DNA of 64,000 nt from the NCBI GenBank assembly GCA_039030915.1, contig JBCCDG010000007.1, positions 3,892 through 67,891 on the forward strand, written 5' to 3'. The translations under genes were made by a program, and so were the position numbers. This document shows, in pieces, positions 37,503 through 46,285 of this stretch. The notes below the pieces were generated by a model, which worked only from the letters and a program-made list of their open reading frames with translations, did no database searches and was not told where the DNA came from. Source of the stretch: Thermohalobaculum sp039030915 (GTDB taxonomy: Bacteria; Pseudomonadota; Alphaproteobacteria; Rhodobacterales; Rhodobacteraceae). Position 1 is the first letter of the stretch, and every line of letters begins with the position of its first letter.

Positions 37503-38711
37503 ATGCAGCTCACGCTCACCGGGGCGCTCAGCGGGGATCTACCGCGCGACGTGATCCGGCGGATGAGCCTCGTGGGGCTCATCGCGTTCTTCACGCTGAT
37601 CGACCTCTTCGCCGCCCAGGCGCTGGCGCCGCAGCTCACCGCCGCCTACGGGAGCGACACGGCGACGATGGGCCTTGCGCTCAATCTCGCGGCCGTGGGC
37701 ATGGCGGTGGCGGGGCTCACGGTCGCCTGGTTCTCGGACCGTATCGACAGGCGGCTCGGCATCTGGGTCAGCCTCGCCGTGCTGGCGGTGCCGACGGCGC
37801 TTCTCGGCGTTGCGGACGACATTACCGTCTTCATGGTCCTGCGGATCCTCCAGGGCGCCTGCATGGCGACGGCCTTCACGCTGACCATGACCTGGCTGTC
37901 GGAGGAGTGTTCCGTCACCGCCGCCGCGGGCGCTATGGCGGGCTACGTGACGGGCAACGTCGCCTCCAATCTCTTCGGTCGTCTCCTCGCCTCCGAGGCT
38001 GCGGGGCTGATCGGCGTCTTCGACACCTTCTTCCTCTTCGCTGCGCTGAACCTGCTCGGCGCGCTCCTCGCGATCCTGGTGATCGGGGTGCGGAGCGATC
38101 GGCGGCCCCAGCCCTCTGGCCCGCCGCTGGCCGCATGGAAGGCGCATATGGCCAAGCCCGCGCTTCGCTCCGCCTTCCTCATCGGGTTCCTGCTGCTCTT
38201 CGCCTTCGTCGGCGTCTTCACCTATGTGAACTTCGCGCTGGTGGCCGAGCCCTATGCGCTCTCCCCCGAAAGCCTCGGTCTCGTCTACTTCGTTTTCCTG
38301 CCGGCACTGGTGACGACCCCGCTGGCCGGGGACCTCGTGAAGCGCCTGGGCGCGCGGCCTGTCTTCTGGCTCGCGGCCGGCGTCTCGCTCGCGGGGCTCT
38401 TCGCCACGCTCCTCGGCAGCCTCTGGGCGATGCTCGCCGGCCTGGCGGTCATCGGCATGGGCACGTTCCTGATGCAGGCCGCCGCCACCGCCTTCGTCGG
38501 CCGCACGGCGGAGACGAACCGGGCCGCGGCCAACGGCCTCTACCTCACCGCGTACTATGCCGGCGGGCTCGCGGGGGCCGTTGCGGTGGGCGCGGCCTAC
38601 GAGGCGGGGGGCTGGCCCGGCGCCGCCTACACCATCGCCGCCGCGCTCGCTCTCGCCGCTTGGCTCGCCCGCGCGCTGGGGGCGGAGCGGACCGCCGGCG
38701 GAACGGGCTGA
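37503..38711 (+). CDS. Major facilitator superfamily transporter
   Basis: The 402-residue product has about 12 hydrophobic segments and a cytoplasmic loop FSDRIDRRLG after TM2, the MFS motif-A position. A second half has a similar repeat with GDLVKRLGARP. It carries a small solute across the inner membrane, probably by proton coupling; the substrate is unknown. It precedes the redox membrane cassette on the same strand by about 120 bases but is probably separate. Confidence 0.88.
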   Translation: MQLTLTGALSGDLPRDVIRRMSLVGLIAFFTLIDLFAAQALAPQLTAAYGSDTATMGLALNLAAVGMAVAGLTVAWFSDRIDRRLGIWVSLAVLAVPTALLGVADDITVFMVLRILQGACMATAFTLTMTWLSEECSVTAAAGAMAGYVTGNVASNLFGRLLASEAAGLIGVFDTFFLFAALNLLGALLAILVIGVRSDRRPQPSGPPLAAWKAHMAKPALRSAFLIGFLLLFAFVGVFTYVNFALVAEPYALSPESLGLVYFVFLPALVTTPLAGDLVKRLGARPVFWLAAGVSLAGLFATLLGSLWAMLAGLAVIGMGTFLMQAAATAFVGRTAETNRAAANGLYLTAYYAGGLAGAVAVGAAYEAGGWPGAAYTIAAALALAAWLARALGAERTAGGTG

Positions 38712-38833
38712 GGGAGGTCCGGCGCCGATCGATCACAAAGCGTGTACTCCGGCGGCGTCCGTTGCAGGCTGGCCGGTATCGAAGCGACCGCGCGCAGGCT
38801 ATCGTCCCCTCAAGCAACGGCAAGCGGCAGGGC

Positions 38834-39193
38834 ATGACGGCGGCAGCGCTCATCGATCTCGGCGAGGCCTATCTCATGCTCGGCGCCATCGTGGCCGCCG
38901 CCTTTCTCGTGCTCGGGCTCGACCGGGTAGAGCCGAATGCCCGCGGCGCCTACGCCTTCCGCGCGCTCCTGGTCCCCGGACTTATGCTGATCTGGCCCAT
39001 CGTCCTCTGGCGCTGGCGGATGACCCTGCGGGGCGAGGCGGAGATTGCCCGCCATCGCCCGCCCCTTGCCATGCAGGACCGCCTCGCCCTCGCGCTGGCC
39101 GTCGCAGCCCCGCTGCTCCTCCTCGCCGCCCTCGCCATGAAGCCCCACGGGCCCGAGGCGGCGTCGCCGGTGCTGGTGGAGGCACCGCGATGA
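38834..39193 (+). CDS. Small membrane protein of the redox cassette
   Basis: The 119-residue product has three hydrophobic segments (about 11-28, 43-60, 84-102) with no cofactor motifs. Its stop overlaps the start of the Rieske/ferric-reductase gene (ATGA), so it is coupled to it. I do not recognise a family; by position it is a membrane partner of the redox protein. Confidence 0.68.
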   Translation: MTAAALIDLGEAYLMLGAIVAAAFLVLGLDRVEPNARGAYAFRALLVPGLMLIWPIVLWRWRMTLRGEAEIARHRPPLAMQDRLALALAVAAPLLLLAALAMKPHGPEAASPVLVEAPR

Positions 39194-40242
39194 GCGTCGC
39201 GTACATCCCCGTCCAGTGGACGCGCGCGAAGTGGTTCTACGATGCGGCGCTCGTGGCGTTCGTGATCGTCTATGTCGCCCTCTTCCTCACGCTCGGCCAG
39301 GCGGCGGCGCCGCAGACCCGGCCGGTCGATGGCGCGATCCTGAATGCCCGGGCGCTCGGCACCTGCGCGTTCTTCATGCTCTCTGCGATCCTGGCCATCG
39401 GCCCCGCCGCCCGGCTCGACCGGCGCTTCCTGCCGCTCCTCTACAACCGCCGGCATTTCGGGGTGTTGACGGCGCTCGTCGCCCTCGGCCACGCGATGTT
39501 CGTGATCGACTGGTACTTCGCCTTCAGCCCGACACCGAAGCTTGAGGGGCTGCTGATCGCGAACATGGCCTTCGACCGGTTCATCGGCTTTCCCTTCGAG
39601 ATCCTGGGCGCCTTCGCCCTCGTCGTCCTCGGCATCCTCGCGGCGACCAGCCACGACTTCTGGCTTAGCTTCCTCGGCGCCCCGCTCTGGAAGCGGCTGC
39701 ACCTCCTCATCTACCCCGCCTATCTCGCCGTCGTGGGCCACATCGCCCTCGGCGCGCTCCAGTCGCAGGATAACGCCTTCTTCGCGGCCGCCGCCGTGCT
39801 TTCGGCCAGCGGCGTCGCCGCCTTGCACCTTGCGGCCCGGGGTCTCGCCGCCGGCGCGGCGGCGGGGGCGTGGGTGCCCGTCCCCTCCGCCGACGCCATC
39901 GAGGAAGGCCGCGCTCACATCGTGCGCTTCGCCGACGGCACGCGCGCCGCCGTCTTCCGTCATGAGGGTCGGCTCGGTGCGCTCTCCAACGCCTGCGCAC
40001 ACCAGAACGGGCCGCTGGGCGAGGGACGCATCCTCGACGGCTGCGTCACCTGCCCCTGGCATGGCTTTCAGTACCGCCTGGTCGACGGCTGCTCCCCGCC
40101 CCCCTTCACCGAGAAGGTGCCGACCTATGACCTGCGCCGCGCGCCCGATGGCCGCGTGGAGATCGCGGCCAGCCCCAACCCTCTCGGCGCCCCCGGCGCT
40201 CAGGTCCCGGTCGTGGCTCCTGCGGCGGAGGATAGGGCGTGA
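39190..40242 (+). CDS. Ferric-reductase-like membrane protein with Rieske domain
   Basis: The 350-residue product begins with about six transmembrane helices holding several His residues in the helices (such as GHAMFVIDWYF and YLAVVGHIALG) in the manner of b-type haem ferric-reductase-like domains. A C-terminal Rieske [2Fe-2S] domain follows, with ligands CAHQNGPLG and CPWHGF. This fusion should pass electrons between haem and the Rieske cluster across or along the membrane. It sits in a four-gene cassette whose members overlap, with the next gene starting at GTG over its stop. Electron donor and acceptor are unknown. Confidence 0.85.
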   Translation: MSVAYIPVQWTRAKWFYDAALVAFVIVYVALFLTLGQAAAPQTRPVDGAILNARALGTCAFFMLSAILAIGPAARLDRRFLPLLYNRRHFGVLTALVALGHAMFVIDWYFAFSPTPKLEGLLIANMAFDRFIGFPFEILGAFALVVLGILAATSHDFWLSFLGAPLWKRLHLLIYPAYLAVVGHIALGALQSQDNAFFAAAAVLSASGVAALHLAARGLAAGAAAGAWVPVPSADAIEEGRAHIVRFADGTRAAVFRHEGRLGALSNACAHQNGPLGEGRILDGCVTCPWHGFQYRLVDGCSPPPFTEKVPTYDLRRAPDGRVEIAASPNPLGAPGAQVPVVAPAAEDRA

Positions 40243-41027
40243 CCGAGAAGCCGGAGGCCCCATTCTTCGTCGGCTATCTCCCGGTGCCCGCGGCGCTCCG
40301 GCCCTTCATCGCCCTTGCGGCGGGTGCCTTCCTGCTGGCGGCCCTCCTCCTCGGCTACTGGGTCGCCGCCACGATGCCGGATCCCGGACCCGCCCGCTTT
40401 CGCTTCGATCTGGGGCGACAGACGGTGACGGGCGTGCTGCTCGAGGGCGCCTATCCGATCCTCCGCGTGACCGAGGGCAATAAGCACGTGCCGGCGGGCC
40501 ATACCCTCATGCTCTCGGGCGGCGGAAAGACCGGCGTGCAGGAGCGGGCGGCACCCCATCTCGGGCAGCTCGTCACGCTCTCCGGCGTCCTCCTCCAGCG
40601 CGGGCCACTTGATATGCTGCAGGTCCGCGGCGCGGCGGAGGGGCTCTTGCCAGCGGATGGCCCACCGCCCGCGCTCGACGGTCCCGAAGCCCTGGGGCGC
40701 TGGCGGCTGACCGGCGAGCTTTGCGACGGCAAGTGCTACGCTGGCGCCATGCGCCCGGGCCGCGGCCTCAGCCACAAGGCCTGCGCCAATTTCTGCGTCA
40801 TCGGCGGCGTGCCCATGGTCTTCGTCGCCACCGCCCCCATACCCGGCGCCGGCCCGAACGGGGATTTCCTGATGGTCACAGGGCCCGAGGGCGGCAGGGT
40901 TCCCCAGCGCCTCCTCGACATGAGCAGCATGCCCGTCACGCTGGAGGGCGCGGTCGAGCGGGTGGGTGACCTCCTCATCTTGCGCGTCGATCCCGTCACC
41001 CTTCGCCCTGCGGGAGAGGGGAGATGA
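40239..41027 (+). CDS. Membrane-anchored Cys-rich protein of the redox cassette
   Basis: The 262-residue product has one N-terminal membrane helix (about 22-45), then a probable small beta-domain, then the motif CDGKCYAGAM followed by RPGRGLSHKACANFC, four Cys with a His. Related proteins carry a C..KC..G.M.PG.G..HK.CA..C motif, which I know as a signature but cannot assign a function. It ends with another beta-domain. The GTG start overlaps the upstream stop, and its own stop overlaps the following ATG. The Cys/His set could bind a metal or a cluster. Confidence 0.7.
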   Translation: MTEKPEAPFFVGYLPVPAALRPFIALAAGAFLLAALLLGYWVAATMPDPGPARFRFDLGRQTVTGVLLEGAYPILRVTEGNKHVPAGHTLMLSGGGKTGVQERAAPHLGQLVTLSGVLLQRGPLDMLQVRGAAEGLLPADGPPPALDGPEALGRWRLTGELCDGKCYAGAMRPGRGLSHKACANFCVIGGVPMVFVATAPIPGAGPNGDFLMVTGPEGGRVPQRLLDMSSMPVTLEGAVERVGDLLILRVDPVTLRPAGEGR

Positions 41028-41299
41028 GTGGCCCCGACGAAGATCTTGCAACCCCCGACCGCTCCGCGCCGCGGCTATTGCTCCTCGCGGCCATCGCCGG
41101 CGCGGCACTCGCCTTCGGCGCGCTCGCCCTTGCGGACTGGCTGGTGGGAGAGATCCCCGGCGTGGCGGCCGAGCTTCCCGGCGGCGCGCGGCGCACCCTC
41201 TCCGTCCTGCGCTACCCCGCGGCCTTCGTCGCCCTCGTCCTCACGCTCTCGCTCGGTGCGGGGCTCATCGACCGACTCCTCTCCCGCCTCCACCGCTGA
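41024..41299 (+). CDS. Small two-helix membrane protein of the redox cassette
   Basis: The 91-residue product has two hydrophobic segments (about 17-39 and 64-83) and no recognised motif. Its ATG overlaps the stop of the Cys-rich gene (ATGA), which makes it the last of four overlapping genes. It probably completes the membrane complex. Confidence 0.65.
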   Translation: MSGPDEDLATPDRSAPRLLLLAAIAGAALAFGALALADWLVGEIPGVAAELPGGARRTLSVLRYPAAFVALVLTLSLGAGLIDRLLSRLHR

Positions 41300-41412
41300 C
41301 GAAGCGCCACACACAGATCGCGTATCCGTGATTCCGGCCTCTCGCATTCATCTCCCGTTAGCATTGGGGACCGCACAGTCCCCGGTCGACGAGGGAAGGC
41401 ACGGGTGATCAT

Positions 41413-44136
41413 GTGGCCGAGTTTCTGTTCTCCGCGGGCGGATACGCACCGCATGGCTACTGCCTTGCGTGGGAGCCGACGCTGCTCTGGCTCCACATCA
41501 TCTCCAACGCGCTGATCGCGCTCGCTTATTTCACCATTCCCATCGCGATGTTCCGCGTCGTCTCCCGTCGCCGCGATCTGCCGCGGCGGGAGCTTGCCTG
41601 GCTCTTCGCCGCCTTCATCCTGCTATGCGGGGCGACCCACGCCGTCTCGATCATGACGTTCTTCGTGCCGATCTATGGCTTCGAGGGGGTGCTCAAGGCC
41701 ATCACCGCCGCGGTATCGACGATCGCCGCCGTCATGCTCTTCCGCCTCGGGCCCGAGCTTCTGAGGATCCCGGGGCGCACTCAGCTTGTCGAGGCCAATG
41801 CCCGCCTCGCCGCCGAGGTCGCCAACCGTCGCGAGGCGCAGGAGGCGCTGCGCCGCACCAACGCGGAGATCGAGGCGCGGATCGCCGAGCGCACCCGCCT
41901 CCTGCGCGAGAGCGAGGAGCGCTACCAGCTTGCCATCGATGGCTCATGGGAGGGGGTTTGGGACTGGCGGATCGAGGACGACACCACGATCTGGACCGAT
42001 CGCAACCGGGAGCTCCTGGGCTACACGCGCGAGGCCTTTCCCGACCGGATGGCGAGCTGGCGGGATCGTATCCATGCGGAGGATCTGCCCGGCGTGGAAG
42101 CGGCACTCCACCGCCATCTCGAGGATGGGGAGCGGTTCGAGCGGCGCTACCGCATCCGTGCTGCGGATGGCAGCTGGCACTGGTGGGAGAGCCGCGGTAC
42201 CGCCCTCCGCGACGCGGGCGGGCGCGCTGTCCGCATGCTCGGCATCAACCGCGACGTCACCGATGAGGTCGCCCGCGCCGAGGAGCTGAGCGCGGCGCGG
42301 GGCGCGAACGAGGCCAAGAGCGCCTTTCTCGCGCGCATGAGCCATGAGCTGCGGACCCCGATGAACGGCGTGATCGGCATGGCCGACCTGCTGCGCAGCT
42401 CGAAACTCGGCGAAGAACAGCGCATTGCGGTCGAGACCATCGTGCGCTCCGGCGAGAACATGCTGGAGATCATCAACGACGTGCTCGATCTCTCGAAGGT
42501 CGAGGCCGGCGCGCTCGAACTCGCATCGCAGCGGGTAGACCTCCACGAACTGATCGAGGATATCGGCGCGCTCCTCGCGCCCTCGGCCCGCAGCAAGGGG
42601 CTCGAGCTCGTGGTCGATCTCGACTGCTCGATGCGCGGCGTCTTTCTGGCCGACCGGATGCGCCTCCGCCAGATCGTCACGAACCTCGTCGGAAACGCGG
42701 TCCGCTACACCGACGAGGGACATGTCACCATCGGCCTCGGCTCCGGCGGAGAGGCGGTGGAGGATGCCGATGCGCAGGGCGAGGAGGTGATCATCACCGT
42801 CAGCGACACCGGCCCCGGCATCCTTCCTGCGGATCGGGAGCGTATCTTCTCCACCTTCGCGCAGGGCGGCACCGCCGATCAGCGTGAGGGCGGGACGGGC
42901 CTCGGGCTCGCCATCTGCCGCCAGCTCTGCGTTGCCATGGGCGGCGGGATCGAGGTGAGCTCCACGCCCGGCGAGGGCGCCGTCTTTACCTGTCGCCTGC
43001 GCCTGCTCCCCGCGCCTGCGGAACCGTCGAAGGACGCACCGGCGGATGTCGGCGCGCCGATGGCCGGCGCCGGCCGCGCGGTCGTCGTCGCGCGCAATCC
43101 CGACAAGCGGCTCGCGCTGCAGCGGCTCCTCCGATGCTGGGGCTGGGAGGTCGACACGAAGGCGGGGATCAACGGGCTCGGCGGGGACCCGCCCGGGGCC
43201 GTCCCCGCAATGGTCGCCCTCCTCGACGAGACGGCGCTCGCGCCCGAGCCGGCACAGGCGCTGACCCGGCTCGGCCCGGATACCGCACCATGCTTCATTC
43301 TCCCGCCCGACAGCATGCTGATCGAGAAGCTTCGCGTCGCGCATCCCTGCATGCCGATCTGCGGCGATCCCGTGCGCGCAGCCTCCCTGCGCAAGGCCCT
43401 CGGCCGCATGGTGGCAACCTCCGCAACCGCGCAGGCGCCGGATGAAGGTTCCCTGGCGAGTGTCGAGCCCGCCGACCGGGGCGCAGGCGCCGTCGAGGAC
43501 GAGCCGGTGCAAATGTCCGGCGTCTTCGGCAGTCATGCGGCCGAGGAGCTCTCCGCCGCCCAAGCCACAGACGCGCGCGCAGAGCCTGAAGCCCTGCCCG
43601 ACCGCGCGGCGCAAGTATCCGGCGGCGCGGGCATGGACGACGAGCCGGCAGTGGCGGAGGATGCCGCCGCGCAACATGCCGGCGACGCACCGCCCGTCGC
43701 CCGGGATCGACAGGCCGTCGTGTTGGTGGCGGAGGACAACAAGATCAATCGCCTCGTCATCGCCAGCATGCTCGAGGGCCGGGTCGGCAGCCTCGTCTTC
43801 GCCAATACCGGGAGGGAGGCGGTCGATCTATGGCGCGAGCACCGCCCCGCGCTGATCTTGATGGACCTGCAGATGCCGGACATGGACGGCTACGCTGCGA
43901 CGCGGGCGATCAGGCAGGAGGAGGCGCAGAGCGGTCATCACCGAACGCCGATCATCGCGCTCACGGCCAACGCGATGGCCGATGACCGGCAACAGACGAT
44001 CGAGGCGGGCATGGACGACTTCATCGCCAAGCCGGTGCGGCAAGAGCAGCTCATCGAGCTCACGGACCGTCGTCTCGCAACCCACGAAAGCTCTACTGCC
44101 GCCAAAGCATCCGTATCCGCGGCAGGAGGCGGATGA
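41413..44136 (+). CDS. Hybrid histidine kinase with ethylene-receptor-like sensor domain
   Basis: The 907-residue product begins with three membrane helices (about 22-110) that match the plant ETR1 ethylene-binding domain: Tyr39, Ile42, Pro43, Ile69, Cys72 and His76, in LLCGATH, line up with ETR1 residues at a constant offset of seven. ETR1 Asp25 is Asn32 here. Then come a coiled coil, a PAS domain (about 170-290), HisKA with His311 in SHELRTPM, a HATPase with GTGLGLA, a degenerate receiver (about 550-670), an acidic linker, and a C-terminal receiver with Asp818 in LMDLQMPD. The start is a GTG; an ATG two bases before is out of frame. The partner regulator is unknown. Confidence 0.9.
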   Translation: MAEFLFSAGGYAPHGYCLAWEPTLLWLHIISNALIALAYFTIPIAMFRVVSRRRDLPRRELAWLFAAFILLCGATHAVSIMTFFVPIYGFEGVLKAITAAVSTIAAVMLFRLGPELLRIPGRTQLVEANARLAAEVANRREAQEALRRTNAEIEARIAERTRLLRESEERYQLAIDGSWEGVWDWRIEDDTTIWTDRNRELLGYTREAFPDRMASWRDRIHAEDLPGVEAALHRHLEDGERFERRYRIRAADGSWHWWESRGTALRDAGGRAVRMLGINRDVTDEVARAEELSAARGANEAKSAFLARMSHELRTPMNGVIGMADLLRSSKLGEEQRIAVETIVRSGENMLEIINDVLDLSKVEAGALELASQRVDLHELIEDIGALLAPSARSKGLELVVDLDCSMRGVFLADRMRLRQIVTNLVGNAVRYTDEGHVTIGLGSGGEAVEDADAQGEEVIITVSDTGPGILPADRERIFSTFAQGGTADQREGGTGLGLAICRQLCVAMGGGIEVSSTPGEGAVFTCRLRLLPAPAEPSKDAPADVGAPMAGAGRAVVVARNPDKRLALQRLLRCWGWEVDTKAGINGLGGDPPGAVPAMVALLDETALAPEPAQALTRLGPDTAPCFILPPDSMLIEKLRVAHPCMPICGDPVRAASLRKALGRMVATSATAQAPDEGSLASVEPADRGAGAVEDEPVQMSGVFGSHAAEELSAAQATDARAEPEALPDRAAQVSGGAGMDDEPAVAEDAAAQHAGDAPPVARDRQAVVLVAEDNKINRLVIASMLEGRVGSLVFANTGREAVDLWREHRPALILMDLQMPDMDGYAATRAIRQEEAQSGHHRTPIIALTANAMADDRQQTIEAGMDDFIAKPVRQEQLIELTDRRLATHESSTAAKASVSAAGGG

Positions 44137-44207
44137 GGGCCGCGCCGTCACCCATCCGGCGCTCCCATCACGCCACCGCGCCCGAGGTCGTCATTGCCGT
44201 GGGACCA

Positions 44208-44282
44208 TGGCTGGGGCGGCAGGATTCGAACCTGCGCATGGCGGTACCAAAAACCGCTGCCTTACCGCTTGGCTACGCCCCA
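44208..44282 (-). tRNA. tRNA-Gln (anticodon TTG)
   Basis: Reading leftwards gives a full cloverleaf with TGGGGCG acceptor stem paired to CGCCCCA, a D-arm, anticodon loop TTTTGGT flanked by GCGGT/ACCGC (anticodon TTG, reading CAA), a T-arm GCAGGTTCGAATCCTGC, and an encoded CCA end. Confidence 0.96.
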
Positions 44283-44550
44283 ATCGCCCCTGTCTTAGGC
44301 CGCCGGCGTGGGAGCGACAAGCCCGACGGGGCCACCGGCCCAGCGGTGCGGCGGCCATCCCAGGCCCTTCGTTATCCCGCTTGCGAACAGCGGTCGTCGG
44401 TGCATCTCGGGCCAGCCGACCGCCGCTGCCTTCGACAGGGTGCTTCGCGGTTCGCTGAGCGCCCTTCGCCGCATGACCACCCGGGCCGAGAGACGGATCT
44501 GCGCCCTTGCGCCGGGCGCGGCGCCCGCGTATATCGCCCCAGCGCTGGAT

Positions 44551-44627
44551 CGGAGTGTAGCTCAGCCTGGTAGAGCACTGTCTTCGGGAGGCAGGGGCCG
44601 CAGGTTCGAATCCTGCCACTCCGACCA
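44551..44627 (+). tRNA. tRNA-Pro (anticodon CGG)
   Basis: A full cloverleaf: CGGAGTG acceptor strand paired with CACTCCG, a D-arm GCTCAGCCTGGTAGAGC, anticodon loop TTCGGGA between CTGTC and GGCAG (anticodon CGG, reading CCG), a T-arm CAGGTTCGAATCCTG and an encoded ACCA end. Decayed mobile DNA lies directly downstream. Confidence 0.96.
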
Positions 44628-44661
44628 TCACTTTCAACGACTCAGTCGCGGCGCACGCCTA

Positions 44662-44693
44662 TCGCCATCTCCGAGGTGTCTCGGAGATGGCGA
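44662..44693. terminator. Perfect 13-bp hairpin after tRNA-Pro
   Basis: TCGCCATCTCCGA (44662-44674) and TCGGAGATGGCGA (44681-44693) pair perfectly around a 6-base loop, 35 bases past the tRNA-Pro end. It lacks a T-tract, so it may be a weak or Rho-assisted terminator, a processing site or the remains of an insertion end. Confidence 0.45.
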
Positions 44694-45439
44694 GTCGGTG
44701 GGGTGCCAGGCGACGCTTTACGTTCATGCGGACAGCCGCCGTTCAATCGCAAACTCCCTGGCCAACAAGAGCCAATGATCGAAGCGAAGCCGTGTACGGC
44801 TTCAGCGCTGCAAGCGGTTCTCGAGCGCCGACGTTTTCGAAGCAGGGAAGACGCCGCAGCTCGTTGCATCGGCCAGCAGACGGAGCCGCTGCGACAGGTC
44901 TCAAGCAACATCCAGATTGACGGATAAGGGCGCCGCTCGGTTCTTCGGTTGATGTCTCGAAACCAGGGCCGCCGCGCTCGAATCTGACCTTGCCGGGGAA
45001 CATCCCGACCTGCACCTATCCATGAGGGCCGGCTCGAGGATCTGGTCGCCTCCCATCAGCTCCGTCAAATCGCGCACGCTGCTGTCGGGGAGGATGAGGA
45101 TGACGCTGCGGCCGTAGCGAAAGGTCGCGGGGCGGCAAATCCATGGCGACCACGCCGGCAGGTCGCTCGGCCGCGCTGGCGCAGCCCAATGCGATCAACC
45201 GATCGCATGTGAGGTCGATGTTGGGTTTGGGCGCGCTCTTCGCATCGAAATTCCAGGGGTCGTTGATCGCCACCACGGCGAGAACTCCTTGGATCTCCGG
45301 GGAATGTCACGCCACCGGCACGTCGATGATCGCCTGCATCCGCTTGCCGACGTGCCCGAGCGGTGGCGGGGCATGAAACGATCATCGTATGCGCTCTCAT
45401 AGTGGGCTGGTCGATCGGTAGCCTGTCCTCGGTGGCGCG
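44694..45439. other. Decayed DNA without a recognisable gene
   Basis: Broken short frames run on the minus strand here (such as one with INDPWNFDAKSAPKPNIDL near 45260-45200, and one with VILILPDSSVRDLTEL near 45090-45050). They read like remains of real proteins interrupted by frameshifts, but I cannot assign a family to any of them. Confidence 0.4.
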
Positions 45440-45840
45440 CTGGCTTGTCACTGCCGATCACCGCAGCCGGAAACTGCGCGTAGTGGACCTGAACCTGGGC
45501 GCGGACTGGTGTCTCGACCCATCGCCCCGCCCGAACATGCCGCGCAGGGTGATCTTCTTCCAGTAGCGTTGCGCGGACCGCAGGCTGCCGTCGCAGCGGG
45601 GTAGCCGACCAGCGAGGCGTGAAGCGCCGCCAGATCGACCGCGCCGCTCACGGTTCGGATGTACCACCGCTCTGTCGCCTTCGAGACCGCCGCCGGCTCG
45701 CAGAGCTGGCCATTTCATCCGTGCACAGCGCCCCTCTTCATGTGTGTCACGCGATACCGCACCGCATCCCTCGCTCACACCGAGACATCGGGCGATCGCA
45801 GCTGCTGGCGCTCCCCGCGCTTCTAAACCCCGATCTTCAT
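45440..45840 (-). pseudogene. Decayed IS21-like (IstA-type) transposase remnant
   Basis: Reading leftwards from 45840, pieces of one protein appear in shifting frames: EARGAPAAAIARCLGVSEG (a helix-turn-helix), then VRYRVTHMKRGAVHG followed by a stop, then AVDLAALHASL, SLRSAQRYWKK, and RVETPVRAQVQVHYAQFP. The order matches the N-terminal half of IS21-type transposases, where the last piece usually reads QVDW with a catalytic Asp; here it is QVHY. Frameshifts and stops make it dead. Only part of the element is recognisable and no istB is seen. Its place beside tRNA-Pro suggests an old insertion site. Confidence 0.65.
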
Positions 45841-46285
45841 GCGAGCCTCTTCGCGAAGCTGGCCTATCGGTCGCCCCCGACATCGACCGCTTGAGGTCTT
45901 CTCGGCTGGACGCGGCGATCCGCGATACTGAGTGTCGCCCCAGCCCGCCTGTCGCGCGTCGCCTCATGACCGGTCGGCGATGTCTGGATCAGCCGGGCCG
46001 CATGCCAAGCCTGGCGTAGGAAGGATGCCGGGCCGCTACCCTCGGAAACGCGCCGGCTCAGGCCTTATCGGTTGAGGACGCGCGGCGGAAGAAGCTCGGG
46101 GTCATCTCAGTTTCGACGAGGCGATGGCCAAGCCTTGGCCAGCATCGGTCCGGAGACGGCGGCGCGCGCGACGAATGAGCGCCTGCACGGATAGGGGTAT
46201 AGCCATTGCGAAACGCGCAGCCGCGGGCCTCGCATAACGGAACCATGCTCTCGCGAAGGCGCAGCTGTCGGATGACGGGCCAAGC
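45841..46285. other. Region between IS remnant and GGDEF gene, no gene
   Basis: No frame with recognisable similarity was found here. A short minus-strand frame near 46058-46246 looks weakly protein-like but has no family match. It probably belongs to the same decayed tract. Confidence 0.4.

Noticed and set aside
44694..45050. Small frames after the tRNA-Pro hairpin
   Set aside because: The frames are short, overlapping and without start signals; they appear to be part of the decayed tract.
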